From assembly GCF_000519045.1 (NCBI RefSeq), contig NZ_KI912532.1, positions 2,530,606 to 2,594,605 on the forward strand: a DNA stretch of 64,000 bases, written 5' to 3'. The translations under genes were made by a program, and so were the position numbers. The stretch is from Dechloromonas agitata is5. Its GTDB lineage: Bacteria; Pseudomonadota; Gammaproteobacteria; Burkholderiales; Rhodocyclaceae. Below are positions 49,850-60,237 of this stretch, piece after piece. The notes below the pieces were generated by a model. That model made no database searches and was not told the origin of the DNA. It worked only from the letters and a program-made list of their open reading frames with translations. The stretch's first letter is position 1, and each line of letters opens with the position of its first letter.

Positions 49850-51073
49850 TCAGCGCGCAGCGACAACCCTATTGCGTCCTGTTTCCTTGGCTTGATAGAG
49901 CGCCGAATCTGCACGACTGATCAAGCACTCTATTGTTTCTTCCTGCTGATACTGGGCGACACCGAGACTGATTGTGATGTGCGGCAAATGCGGCGCCTTG
50001 AGCTGCTCGACTGCGGTTCTCAGGATTTCGGCCAGATGCAGGGCGTTTTCGAGATCGGTATGTGGTAACAGGATGATGAATTCCTCGCCACCCCAGCGGC
50101 ATAGCGCATCAATCTCACGAATCCGGTTTTCCAGTGTACGGGCAAGCAGGATGAGAACCTCGTCACCTCGCTCGTGGCCATAGCAGTCGTTAATCTGCTT
50201 GAAATGATCGACATCGAGCATCAGCAGGCTGAAGTCGGCATCGTGTCGCCGCCGCTGGTGGCGTAGTTTTTCGAGCAGCCCTAGAAAATACCGGCGATTC
50301 CACAGGCCGGTCAGGTAATCACGCCGGGCGGCGAATTCCAGCTCGTTCTTAAGACGCTTTTGCTCGGTAACATCATGGATGATGCTCAGCATCAAACGCT
50401 TGCCGTTCAACTCAAGCGGCCCGGCATAGGTTTGCACATCGCGTAGGCTGCCATCAGCGAGACGATGTACAAAATTGAGCGGTCGGTGGCCGCCGGCCAG
50501 CTTCGCCACCTCATGCATGATCGGCAGTACGTTGCGTCCGAGTGAGTTGATTTCCCAGGTGTGGAGGCGACAGAAAGCCTCATGCGAATAGCCGTAGAAC
50601 CGGCAGGCGGCTCGGTTGGCATCGACGATCAGGCCATCCTGTCCGGGATCGATCAGGAGCATCGGTGCGCTGCTTAACTGGAATAGCTTTTCGTACAGAC
50701 ATTCGTCACCATCGCCGGTCGGCGAAGCGCCGGACATTACCGGCAGGCTGGCCAGTATCCCCTCAACCAGAATCTGCTCGCAGCCCACCGTAGATTGGAG
50801 CAGGAAGAGATGGCAACTAAGCGGGACAGCCTGCCCCTGGCAACACACCGTCCATACCTCGGCCACGCGCTCACGAGCCTGCAGGACCGGCAGATAGGCT
50901 GAAAGGAATTCCTCGGCACCCGCCGAATGGCAGCCCTTTCGCATCTCGGATAGCGCCATGCCGGCTGTAAGGCTTTCTGATGCTGGGTTGCGATAAACCA
51001 CCTCCTCCTCACCTACCGAAATGATCCAAATTGGTGTTGCTAGGAGATCGAGTGCCTTGTGTTCAAATCTCAT
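49850..51073 (-). CDS. PAS-GGDEF diguanylate cyclase
   Basis: A 407-residue soluble protein. Two PAS-like regions (about 8-115 and 128-235, the latter with DANRAACRFYGYSHEAF) precede a GGDEF domain with active-site GGEEF (CRWGGEEF) and the inhibitory RxxD site REID. It is therefore likely an active c-di-GMP synthase. The ATG at 51073 overlaps the end of the preceding REC-REC-GGDEF gene by 11 bases; an earlier ATG six codons up lies within that gene. Confidence 0.9.
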   Translation of the reverse strand: MRFEHKALDLLATPIWIISVGEEEVVYRNPASESLTAGMALSEMRKGCHSAGAEEFLSAYLPVLQARERVAEVWTVCCQGQAVPLSCHLFLLQSTVGCEQILVEGILASLPVMSGASPTGDGDECLYEKLFQLSSAPMLLIDPGQDGLIVDANRAACRFYGYSHEAFCRLHTWEINSLGRNVLPIMHEVAKLAGGHRPLNFVHRLADGSLRDVQTYAGPLELNGKRLMLSIIHDVTEQKRLKNELEFAARRDYLTGLWNRRYFLGLLEKLRHQRRRHDADFSLLMLDVDHFKQINDCYGHERGDEVLILLARTLENRIREIDALCRWGGEEFIILLPHTDLENALHLAEILRTAVEQLKAPHLPHITISLGVAQYQQEETIECLISRADSALYQAKETGRNRVVAAR

Positions 51074-52322
51074 TGTCCGTTCCCGCTGCAATCTGCATCC
51101 GATTGCGCCCGGCGCGCTTGGCTGCGAATAAGGCGGAATCCGCCATTTTGATCACCTTGCGGTCAACATCCCTCAGGGTAGACATGGCAACGCCCGCGCT
51201 GAAGGTGGTGTAAAAAACGTTTTGGTCGGCGTATTGGGGCAGTTCTGCGAAACTGCTGCGCAGTTCCTCGATGACCCGACAGGCGTTTTCAGTATCGGTA
51301 TCCGGCATGATAACCAGAAACTCCTCACCACCGTAACGACCAACGATATCCGTGCTGCGCAGGCGTTCGCGAAGCAGGCGGGCAAGGCTCAGGATGACAT
51401 GGTCGCCGACGACATGCCCCCAGCAGTCGTTAAATGACTTGAAGTGATCGATGTCGATCATCGCCACGCTCAATGGCTTTCCGACCCGCTGCGCCCGGCG
51501 CAACTCGTGATCCAGCTGCTCCAGAAGGCGCGAATGGTTCAGCAGGCCGGTGAGGCTGTCCTGGAGCATCAGCGAACGCATCGCCTGATAGTGATGGGCC
51601 CGGGTTGACACGACCTTGACCAGTTCATCGGGGGCGACGGGTTTGGTGAGGAAGTTGTCACCGCCCTGGCCCAGCGCAGCAAGTTGCTTGGCGGGATCGC
51701 GTTCGGCCGAAAGGAAGATGAGTGGCACACCCATGTAGGCATGGTGCTGTTGAATGACGCGCGCCAGCTCGACGCCACTGACTTCCGGCATGTAGAGATC
51801 CATCAGGATCAAATCTGGCCGGAAGTTTTCCATCACCTCCAGCATCTGCAGCGGCTTGCTGACCACACAGGCCATCATCCCGGCCTGCTCCAGCGTAACG
51901 GCATACAGATGTGCCAGCGAGACAGCATCCTCGACGATCAGGACGCGATAGGCGGGCCGCTCCTGCTTAAGGCCAAGAAGACGGTCGATCGTATCGATGA
52001 GCTGGGCCGCATCGAAGGGCTTGGCGAAAAATGCCTGACCATTGGCCCGCACGCCCCCCAGGCGGCTGGACATGGTGTCCGAGGCGCTAACAAAGACGAC
52101 CGGAATCCTGCCCTTGATCTGCGCATGCAGCATGGCAATGGTTTGCGGGCCGGATGTCTTGGTTTGCGGAAACAGCACATCCATCACGATCAGGTCCGGC
52201 GACGTTTGCGCCAGATAGACCGGCAAACAGGTCAGGTCATCGAGCAAGTCCACCTGAAAGCCAAACTGTGCCAGTTGAGCCGCCAGCAGGCGACTGAAGG
52301 CTACGTCGTCGTCCACAATCAC
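51063..52322 (-). CDS. REC-REC-GGDEF response regulator (diguanylate cyclase)
   Basis: A 419-residue soluble protein with two receiver domains (about 1-118 and 125-240; phospho-acceptors Asp48 in VMDVLFP and Asp175 in LMDLYMP) and a GGDEF domain with GGEEF (331-335) and RxxD site RSTD. The start is a GTG at 52322 overlapping the stop of the Hpt gene (GTGA); translation further upstream would run out of frame through Hpt. PleD-like in layout. It probably receives phosphate from the Hpt protein. Confidence 0.88.
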   Translation of the reverse strand: MIVDDDVAFSRLLAAQLAQFGFQVDLLDDLTCLPVYLAQTSPDLIVMDVLFPQTKTSGPQTIAMLHAQIKGRIPVVFVSASDTMSSRLGGVRANGQAFFAKPFDAAQLIDTIDRLLGLKQERPAYRVLIVEDAVSLAHLYAVTLEQAGMMACVVSKPLQMLEVMENFRPDLILMDLYMPEVSGVELARVIQQHHAYMGVPLIFLSAERDPAKQLAALGQGGDNFLTKPVAPDELVKVVSTRAHHYQAMRSLMLQDSLTGLLNHSRLLEQLDHELRRAQRVGKPLSVAMIDIDHFKSFNDCWGHVVGDHVILSLARLLRERLRSTDIVGRYGGEEFLVIMPDTDTENACRVIEELRSSFAELPQYADQNVFYTTFSAGVAMSTLRDVDRKVIKMADSALFAAKRAGRNRMQIAAGTDNEI

Positions 52323-52702
52323 GATACGCTGGCTGTATGGATACGCCCATTCTTGATGCGCCCGGACAACAACGGCACATGTTGCGGCTCGGGCTTGGCC
52401 AGCTGCGCCCCGAGCCGATTTAGTTGCTGGTGCAGACGCTCCTGCAAGTGGCTGCCACTCTGGCCCAACCGCGCCAGCACCATGCTGGCAGTTTCCTCGA
52501 CTAGGATCGCCGCCTCGGCCACCGCCGGGTAGCCATAAGCCCCGGCCGACCCCGCCAAGTCGTGGGCGATGCGTTGAATTTTTTCCAGCGCGGCTTGCGT
52601 TCCCCGCTCTGGCCCCTGCCATGCCGCCTGCAAGGCTTCCAGTCGGCCGGCCAGTTCGCGCTCGAACACCGCGACCAGATCATTCGTATTCTTGTCGTTC
52701 AT
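52319..52702 (-). CDS. Hpt-domain phosphotransfer protein
   Basis: A 127-residue four-helix histidine phosphotransfer protein. The phospho-histidine is His47 in RIAHDLAGSAGAYGY, the Hpt signature. It is coupled by GTGA to the REC-REC-GGDEF gene downstream, its likely phosphate acceptor. Its own ATG overlaps the stop of a decayed upstream frame (ATGA), so it once followed a larger gene, probably the hybrid kinase that fed it. Confidence 0.88.
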   Translation of the reverse strand: MNDKNTNDLVAVFERELAGRLEALQAAWQGPERGTQAALEKIQRIAHDLAGSAGAYGYPAVAEAAILVEETASMVLARLGQSGSHLQERLHQQLNRLGAQLAKPEPQHVPLLSGRIKNGRIHTASVS

Positions 52703-52905
52703 TCAGGTCGGTCTCCACCTGCGGGTGAGGGAGGGCGGGCCGTAGCCGCCCTGAGCAGTTCAAGCGCACGGCACAGATCGAAACCTTCCAGGGCCGATTC
52801 GAATTCGCCGCACCGCGGCCCGAGGTAATCCCCCTGCACGGCGCGATTTTGTATCCAGAGGAGTTGGGCATTGAAATCCCGCCCCACCAGCAACTGGGCA
52901 TACTT
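52699..52905 (-). pseudogene. Probable 3' remnant of a sensory hybrid kinase gene
   Basis: In-frame residues GRDFNAQLLWIQNRAVQGDY, then FESALEGFDLCRALELLRAA, resemble the extreme C-terminus of multi-domain hybrid kinases and regulators (alternating 'F..AL..FDF..AL..L'). The stop overlaps the Hpt start by four bases. Upstream of about 52905 the match stops; 52910-53100 contains short frames on both strands that look like fragments of other genes. The assignment is an inference from pattern and operon position. Confidence 0.4.
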
Positions 52906-53099
52906 CCTAACGGAAGAGGGGGCACTGGCCAAGCTTGTGCTCGACCACAAGCAATTGAGTGATGAAGGAATGGCGAAGCTCAGCCAATTTGCCTGACAAC
53001 TTTGGGTGCAGATGGTCGTATTGCGCGACCAGAAGAAGACCATTGCTACCTTAAGTCTGATCAGAAATTTCCGCAGCAGGAGCGCTCGCCGGATATCCA

Positions 53100-53570
53100 T
53101 CACTTAACTCGCTGCATCACCTGCACCATCAAGTCGGCAACATCCAGCATGCGCCGAATACTATCTTTGACGAATTCTTGGGAGTATGCGTCGCCACCAA
53201 CGACAACGAGCCAAGTCTTGTCAGGTAGTTGTTCCACGCGATTCTGCGTTGCTAGCACCTTCAATTTGCGGCGCACGGTTTCAACAGGTAAACGGGAAAC
53301 TTCGGAAATATCAGTAAGCCGGGCGGGTTTCATGAGCCCGCGCATACCAAACTGCGTCCAGATTAGTTTTTTTGGATCAATGGTCGGCTGAACCACCCCA
53401 GAAAGATTGTATTGGGCTAAGGTACCCCAGATGTAGCTTGACTCAAGATCCAGCCCCAGTTCCACCATAACGCGACGCTGGGTGTCGAGCATAAATCGCG
53501 AGAATGCGATGGATATGATGGGATACGCAATCGATATTCGATCATCGAAGTCAGAAAACTGTTGGCTCAT
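53100..53570 (-). CDS. Small winged-helix regulator, family unknown
   Basis: A 156-residue soluble protein. Residues 86-125 (LTDISEVSRLPVETVRRKLK, then QNRVEQLPDKTWLVV) look like a MarR/GntR-type helix-turn-helix with a beta wing; the N-terminal 80 residues are helical. It is probably a DNA-binding protein. The base composition is more AT-rich than the neighbours. No partner gene is evident; it is upstream of the c-di-GMP cluster on the same strand. Confidence 0.6.
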   Translation of the reverse strand: MSQQFSDFDDRISIAYPIISIAFSRFMLDTQRRVMVELGLDLESSYIWGTLAQYNLSGVVQPTIDPKKLIWTQFGMRGLMKPARLTDISEVSRLPVETVRRKLKVLATQNRVEQLPDKTWLVVVGGDAYSQEFVKDSIRRMLDVADLMVQVMQRVK

Positions 53571-53910
53571 AAACGGATTATTGATTTTGACATTTCTGCA
53601 CTTTATGTTCTTTGTGCATATTCTTACTCAAAATTAGCCATCCGTTATGTAGGCTTTCCCAATTTGAGAAAGACTTACGGCGCACTGCTTATTGCCTTTT
53701 TATTCGCACGCCCTTTTTTTACAAAAAACATTCTTAATATTTATCAAGCGTTATCGATTTTCCACTTTGAAATCAGGCGCAGGCAAATTCTTGTCTGAAA
53801 CAAAACGACCGCAGCATCCATATCCCGTGGGGTTGGCGATGCCCATCGCTTTCCGGCTACGCACCACCCGAATGATTTCCCCGCATGAAGAGATTTTTGT
53901 TACAGCCCAG
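53571..53910. other. AT-rich intergenic region
   Basis: About 340 bases, markedly AT-rich from 53571 to 53790 (runs of T around 53698-53720). No gene supported. It probably contains the promoter of the winged-helix gene; no terminator for pxpA is apparent. Confidence 0.45.
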
Positions 53911-54693
53911 TCAAGGTGAACAGCCACCTACGCTCGGAAGCGGTAACAGAACATAACCGTCGGCCGTTAAACGCTCGTTCAGATAGCGGGCAGTAATCAC
54001 CGCCTCCGGCCCGTCGCCATGCACGCAAATGCTGCCGATGGCGCACGGCAAGCGCTTGCCGCTCACGCTGACGATTGCCGCCTCATCCAGCATGCGCCGG
54101 ACATGTACGTAGCTGGCTTCGGCACCGTGGATCATGGCATCCGACCGGCTGCGGGGAACCAGTTGCCCATCATCGAGATAAGCCCGATCGGCGAAAATTT
54201 CCTCGATCACCGGCAACCCGGCGGCATGCCCGGCGGCACAAAGTTCTGAGAGCGCCGGAGCAAGCAGGATTAGCTCTGGATCGTAGGCGCGGATAGCGCG
54301 CACGATGGTGTCTGCCAGCACACGGTCGGCACAGGCCGCGTTGTTGAGTGCGCCGTGCGGTTTGACGTGGCGGACCCTCAGCCCCTCGACTTTCGCCATG
54401 CCGTCAAGCGCCGCGATCTGGTAAAGGATGGCGGCCTCCAGTTCATCCGGCGCCATGGCCATGCGGCGGCGTCCGAAGCCCTGCAGGTCGGGATAGGAGG
54501 GATGCGCCCCGACGCTGACCCCCTGCTCGCGGGCAAGGCGCAAGGTCTGCCGCATGACCAGCGGATCACCACCGTGGAAGCCACAGGCGAGGTTGGCAGA
54601 ACCGACCAGACGCAACATTTCCGCATCGTTACCCATCTGCCAGGCCCCGAAACTTTCGCCGAGATCGGCGTTGAGATTGATTTTGCGGGTCAT
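53911..54693 (-). CDS. pxpA: 5-oxoprolinase subunit PxpA (LamB/YcsF family)
   Basis: A 260-residue subunit of the prokaryotic ATP-dependent 5-oxoprolinase, which opens pyroglutamate to glutamate. Family motifs: LNADLGESFGAW at the N-terminus, ANLACGFHGGDP, GAHPSYPD, VKPHGALNN and the C-terminal CVHGDGPEA. The start MTRKINLNADLG at 54693 is chosen because the motif begins there and GAGGAG precedes it. It is the last gene of the pxpB-pxpC-pxpA set. Confidence 0.95.
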   Translation of the reverse strand: MTRKINLNADLGESFGAWQMGNDAEMLRLVGSANLACGFHGGDPLVMRQTLRLAREQGVSVGAHPSYPDLQGFGRRRMAMAPDELEAAILYQIAALDGMAKVEGLRVRHVKPHGALNNAACADRVLADTIVRAIRAYDPELILLAPALSELCAAGHAAGLPVIEEIFADRAYLDDGQLVPRSRSDAMIHGAEASYVHVRRMLDEAAIVSVSGKRLPCAIGSICVHGDGPEAVITARYLNERLTADGYVLLPLPSVGGCSP

Positions 54694-54718
54694 TGTCTGC
54701 TCCTCGTCTTGCCTATCG

Positions 54719-55768
54719 TTAAACCAGTGCGACAGCTTCGTCGCCACGAATCGCGCCGCTGATCAGGTTACCTTCGTAAAGTGCCGTCTCGTCCACCACG
54801 CCGGGCGGACAGAAGGCGCCTATGCTCGTACACCAGCGCGCCACTCGGCTGGCCAGGTCGCGCAGCGCAGCGGCAGCCTGAGCGTGGTCCACCGCAGCAA
54901 AATGAATATTGTCTCCCGGCCGCACATGAGCCAAACGTGGCAGATCGGCGCGAATGACTGTCCCGATCTTGGGGTAGCCGCCTGAGGTCTGGCAATCAGC
55001 CAACAGGACGATGGGCTGACCGTTTGCCGGCACCTGAATCGAGCCGGGCGCCACCCCGTCGGAGATTACCTCCGCGCCGCGTTCGTTGTGGGCCAGCTTG
55101 TCGCCCTCGAAACGGATGCCCATGCGATCCATGTCCCGCGTCACCGCGTAGGGGCGACTGAAAAAGGCGGCCAGCGCGGCCGGTGTGAAATGATCATCCT
55201 GCGGCCCAGGGATGACACGAATCGGCCCCTGGTTGACCGGCCACGGCAGGGTGCCGCAGCTCTCCAACCATGGATTACCGCTCAGCGGCGCACACGGCAG
55301 ATGCTGACCGACCGCCAGCGGCAGACCGTCAGTACCGCCGAGCCGGGCACGAACGTAGGTCGACCGGCTGCCTAGTTGTCCCGACACCTGAAATCCGCCG
55401 GTGATGCCCACATAGCCGATGCCTTTCGTGACGCCGCCGATACGCACGATGTCGCCCGGAAAGAGCGTTGCCGTCTGCCAGGGTTCGACCTTGAGCAAGC
55501 GGCCACGGGTCGTCACCACCTGGGCTGACAGTTCGCCGGCCAGCGAAATCCGCACGGTGCCCGATAAGGCCTTCAGCGCCGGCCCGGCCAGGCAGACTTC
55601 GAGAACCGCTGCATCGCGATCATTCCCGAGCAGGGCATTGGCGGCTGTCATCAGGCCGGGGTCGAGAGCCCCTGAAAGCGGCACCCCGATATTGCGATAG
55701 CCCGGGCGGCCACGATCCTGAATGGTAACGGCCAAGCCGGCCTCGACGACTTCGACGATGGCGCTCAT
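54719..55768 (-). CDS. pxpC: 5-oxoprolinase subunit PxpC (biotin-dependent carboxylase-like)
   Basis: A 349-residue protein of the KipA/PxpC family, partner of PxpA and PxpB. Seen: TIQDRGRPGYRNIGVPLSGALD near the N-terminus, DRMGIRFEG, and LLADCQTSGGYPKIGTVI. Two adjacent ATGs (55771 and 55768) are possible; the second has better spacing from GGAGG. It abuts the pxpB stop (TGATG), which shows translational coupling. Confidence 0.93.
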   Translation of the reverse strand: MSAIVEVVEAGLAVTIQDRGRPGYRNIGVPLSGALDPGLMTAANALLGNDRDAAVLEVCLAGPALKALSGTVRISLAGELSAQVVTTRGRLLKVEPWQTATLFPGDIVRIGGVTKGIGYVGITGGFQVSGQLGSRSTYVRARLGGTDGLPLAVGQHLPCAPLSGNPWLESCGTLPWPVNQGPIRVIPGPQDDHFTPAALAAFFSRPYAVTRDMDRMGIRFEGDKLAHNERGAEVISDGVAPGSIQVPANGQPIVLLADCQTSGGYPKIGTVIRADLPRLAHVRPGDNIHFAAVDHAQAAAALRDLASRVARWCTSIGAFCPPGVVDETALYEGNLISGAIRGDEAVALV

Positions 55769-56532
55769 CATTGGCCTCCTTCGCGCATCAGCAGGGTCAG
55801 GTCGAAACGACCGGCAGCACACTCGTGGTCGAGTTCGGCATAGCGTGTCGCGTCAATCGGTTCCCATACCACTTCGTCACCCGGCGCCAGCAGCGCCGGC
55901 CGGCGAGCATTGTTGGCATCGAACAGGCGGATCGGTGTGCGCCCAAGCAACCGCCAGCCGCCAGGGCTCTCCCAAGGATAGGCAGCACACATGCGCCCGG
56001 CAATGGCGATCGAACGGGCCGGCACCACCTTGCGCGGGCTGGCCAGGCGCGGCATGTCCAGTTCTTCTGGCACGGCACCGAGGTAGGGAAAGCCGGGCAG
56101 GAAGCCAAGCATATAGACGGAGAAAACCGTACCGGTCATCACCCCGACGACTTCGTCCGGGGTCATGCCCTTGGCGGCAGCGACATCGATCAGGTCGGGG
56201 GCACATTCTCCCTCGAAACAGACCGGAATATGCCATCGGCTACCGGCAGCAGAGAGAACGCCGCTCTTCCCCGCCACGTCAAGCAGCAAGTCGTGCAAGG
56301 CCATGGCATCGGTCTGCTCAGGATCGAAATGCACCGTCACTGAGCGGAACGTGGGCACCCATTCAATGACGCCATGCAGGCGACCGTCGCTGGAAAGCAT
56401 GTCAAGCAGGCTGCAGAAGCCAAGCACCCGGCCGTGGATAGCCGGATCGATGGCAGCGCCGAACTCGACAGTCCAGGCACCATCCCCCACAGCCAGCAGG
56501 CGGATCGGGGGAAAGGAGGCGTGTGCGGGCAT
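55768..56532 (-). CDS. pxpB: 5-oxoprolinase subunit PxpB (KipI family)
   Basis: A 254-residue KipI/PxpB-family subunit. The hallmark GFLPGFPYLGAVPEEL, SIAIAGRMCAAYPWESPGGWRLLGRTP and the cyclophilin-like C-terminus are present. The start MPAHASFPPIR at 56532 is chosen; the frame is open upstream into the gdhA region. It lies 14 bases after gdhA, so the operon is continuous. Confidence 0.93.
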   Translation of the reverse strand: MPAHASFPPIRLLAVGDGAWTVEFGAAIDPAIHGRVLGFCSLLDMLSSDGRLHGVIEWVPTFRSVTVHFDPEQTDAMALHDLLLDVAGKSGVLSAAGSRWHIPVCFEGECAPDLIDVAAAKGMTPDEVVGVMTGTVFSVYMLGFLPGFPYLGAVPEELDMPRLASPRKVVPARSIAIAGRMCAAYPWESPGGWRLLGRTPIRLFDANNARRPALLAPGDEVVWEPIDATRYAELDHECAAGRFDLTLLMREGGQ

Positions 56533-56546
56533 GACCGGCCTTTCGT

Positions 56547-57839
<1,293 letters not shown>

Positions 57840-57913
57840 TTCTCTCGTGACGGGCCTGCCGGGCACCCCGCAGGGTGCGCCGGAACAATCGCCAATCGTG
57901 GGGGAGCTTGGAT

Positions 57914-59149
57914 TCAGGCCGGTTGCTGGGCGAGATCGCGACCGCGGGTTTCCGGCAACGGCAAGCAGACCAGAATGACCAGCAGGTAGCCACCGGCAGC
58001 GAGCAGGCCGATCACTTCGCCGAGCGGCATCGTGGTGCTCAGGTAGCCGACCAGGGCCGGTGAAAGGGCGCCGGCAGCACGTCCGAAGTTGTAGCAAAAG
58101 CCTTGCCCCGAGCCGCGCAGTTCGTTGGGGTACAGTTCCGCCAAATAGGCACCCATGCCGGAGAAAATGCCGGAGAGGAAGAAACCGAGCGGAAAGCCAA
58201 GGAAGAGCATCATGCTGTCGGTGATCGGAATATGAGTGTAGCTATACACCAGCACACCGCCACAGGCTGCGAAGAGCATGAAACAGTGGCGTCGGCCGAG
58301 ACGGTCGGATAGGTAGGCGCTGGTCAGGTAGCCGACGAAGGAGCCGAAGATGAGGACGAGCAGATAACCGCTGGTGCTCAGCACCGACAATTTGCGCTCG
58401 ACCTTGAGAAACGTCGGTAGCCAAGTCGTGGCGGCATAATAGGCGCCCATCATGCCGGTGGACAAAAGACTGGCGAGGATCGTCGTCTTCAGATATTTGG
58501 GCGAGAAGATTTCCCAGAAATTACCGCCGCCTTCAGCCTTCTTTTTTGCTTGGGCGACCTGGAAGACCTCTGGGTCGCTGATATTCCGACGGATGTAAAA
58601 GATCAGGAAGGCGGGCAGGATGCCGAGCCAGAACAGCACTCGCCAGGCCTGCTCGGCCGGCAGCACGGCATACACCGCCCAGAACGCGATGGCGGCAACG
58701 CCCCAACCGACCGCCCAACTGCTCTGAACCAGACCCACCGCCTTGCCGCGATGCTTGGACTGGATCATCTCAGCAATGAGTACGGCGCCGACCGACCACT
58801 CGCCACCGAAGCCAAAGCCCTGCATGGCGCGGGTAAAGAACAGTTGCTCGAAGGAGTTGGTGAAACCGGACAGGAAGGTGAAAAAGGTGAACCACATCAC
58901 CGTCCACTGCAGCACACGAACCCGGCCATACTTGTCGGCCAGGATACCGGCTGCCCAACCGCCGATGGCCGAAGTAATGAGGGCGCCAGTGGCGATGTAG
59001 CCGGCCTCAACCTTACTCATCGCCCAGGCCGCCATCAGCGTTGGGATGAGAAAGGTGTAGATCATGTAATCGAAGGCATCGACGCCATAGCCGGCAAAGG
59101 CGGCGACCAGCGTCTTCCTCTCCTGAGTGTTTGTTTCCTTAAGCCACAC
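57914..59149 (-). CDS. MFS transporter (sialate/proton symporter-like family)
   Basis: A 411-residue inner-membrane carrier with twelve predicted helices. The loop 2-3 motif is [33 protein letters not shown] is typical of the SHS-like MFS branch. It lies between gdhA and the DUF1445 gene, so its substrate is probably a compound of that pathway (pyroglutamate, glutamate or a relative); this is an inference. Confidence 0.88.
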   Translation of the reverse strand: MWLKETNTQERKTLVAAFAGYGVDAFDYMIYTFLIPTLMAAWAMSKVEAGYIATGALITSAIGGWAAGILADKYGRVRVLQWTVMWFTFFTFLSGFTNSFEQLFFTRAMQGFGFGGEWSVGAVLIAEMIQSKHRGKAVGLVQSSWAVGWGVAAIAFWAVYAVLPAEQAWRVLFWLGILPAFLIFYIRRNISDPEVFQVAQAKKKAEGGGNFWEIFSPKYLKTTILASLLSTGMMGAYYAATTWLPTFLKVERKLSVLSTSGYLLVLIFGSFVGYLTSAYLSDRLGRRHCFMLFAACGGVLVYSYTHIPITDSMMLFLGFPLGFFLSGIFSGMGAYLAELYPNELRGSGQGFCYNFGRAAGALSPALVGYLSTTMPLGEVIGLLAAGGYLLVILVCLPLPETRGRDLAQQPA

Positions 59150-59226
59150 GATTTGTCTCCTTGGTGTGCGGTGGAGACCGCCGTCGCGAGTCTGTGCTGC
59201 GCTCGGCGGTCAGCGGTTTGGGGGGA

Positions 59227-60039
59227 TTAAAATGCCAGTTCGCTGTCCAACAGATCGGTGACCAGCATGGCCCCGGGGGCATGGGTGATGCAGAATTCCG
59301 GCTTGGCCTGCATGACGACCGCCTGGGGCGTAACGCCGCAAGCCCAATAGACCGGCATTTCGCCGGGCAGGATGTCCACCGCATCGCCGAAATCCGGTTT
59401 GGCGAGATCGGCAATCCCGATCAAGGATGGATCGCCGAGGTGCAAGGGAGCACCGTGTACCGCCGGCACACGGGCCGTCACCTGTACCGCCCGGATGGCG
59501 TTGGCCGGCGTCATCGGTCGCATCGAGACAACCATTGGACCGCTGAAGGGACCGGCTGGGACCGTCTGGATATTGGTCCGGTACATCGCTACATTCTTGC
59601 CCTGCTCCACATGGCGCAACGGAATGCCGGCATCAATTAGAGGCTGCTCGAACGAGAATGAACAGCCAATGATGAATGTCACCAAATCGTCACGCCACAG
59701 GCCACGGATGTCGGTCACTTCTTCGGTCAGTTCGCCATAGCGCCAAACTCGATACAACGGCACATCGGTTCGGATGTCTAGATTCGCTCCCAGGCGCGGC
59801 AGGTTCGGATCTCCTGGCTCGGAAACAGCGAGTAGCGGACACGGCTTAGGATTGCGTTGGCAGAAACGAAGGAAATCATTGGCTAGCACTTCAGGCAGGA
59901 TGACCACGTTACCCTGAACATAATGCGGTGCCATTCCGCTGGTATGGCCCGCCCAGAGGCCGGCCCGAATCGCCTGGCGTGCCTGCAGGCCGGTTTGTGC
60001 AACGAGTTGCATGGCAGTGGTGGATGTCTCTGTATTCAT
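59227..60039 (-). CDS. DUF1445 / D-glutamate cyclase-like hydro-lyase family protein
   Basis: A 270-residue protein of the UPF0317/DUF1445 family (YcsI-like). Signatures: [48 protein letters not shown], and [11 protein letters not shown] at the C-terminus. The related domain of mammalian DGLUCY converts D-glutamate to 5-oxo-D-proline; bacterial members are commonly labelled 'putative hydro-lyase'. The start at 60039 is chosen on family N-terminus; the longer frame runs into the control region. It is the first gene of the operon with an MFS carrier, gdhA and pxpBCA. Confidence 0.88.
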   Translation of the reverse strand: MNTETSTTAMQLVAQTGLQARQAIRAGLWAGHTSGMAPHYVQGNVVILPEVLANDFLRFCQRNPKPCPLLAVSEPGDPNLPRLGANLDIRTDVPLYRVWRYGELTEEVTDIRGLWRDDLVTFIIGCSFSFEQPLIDAGIPLRHVEQGKNVAMYRTNIQTVPAGPFSGPMVVSMRPMTPANAIRAVQVTARVPAVHGAPLHLGDPSLIGIADLAKPDFGDAVDILPGEMPVYWACGVTPQAVVMQAKPEFCITHAPGAMLVTDLLDSELAF

Positions 60040-60163
60040 TGAAAGTCTCCAGTTGGATTTTGATTTTCGCGGAGTATGGGTTGCAGGGAGGTGAGTGCGC
60101 AAACGACAAATTTCTTTGTGACACCATCGATTTTTTTGGAGTCGATTGAATTTTTCGCCCCCC

Positions 60164-60181
60164 ATTCGCGTTAAGCTGAAT
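60164..60181. promoter_or_regulatory. Putative LysR-regulator binding site
   Basis: ATTC-N10-GAAT (a T-N11-A type dyad) lies in the 198-base divergent control region between the DUF1445 operon and the LysR gene, 57 bases before the LysR GTG start. A second dyad, ACAAA-tttc-TTTGT, lies at 60106-60119. Typical positions for LysR binding; not proven. Confidence 0.5.
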
Positions 60182-60237
60182 ACATCCTAATTTCAGCTGC
60201 CATGAGCAACTTTGGCCTACGTCCCGGAGGGAGTAAC

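Noticed and set aside
52861..52998. + strand frame reading LTEEGALAKLVLDHKQL then a stop
   Set aside because: It resembles an enzyme C-terminus faintly, but an opposite-strand frame over the same bases is just as protein-like, so I call neither.
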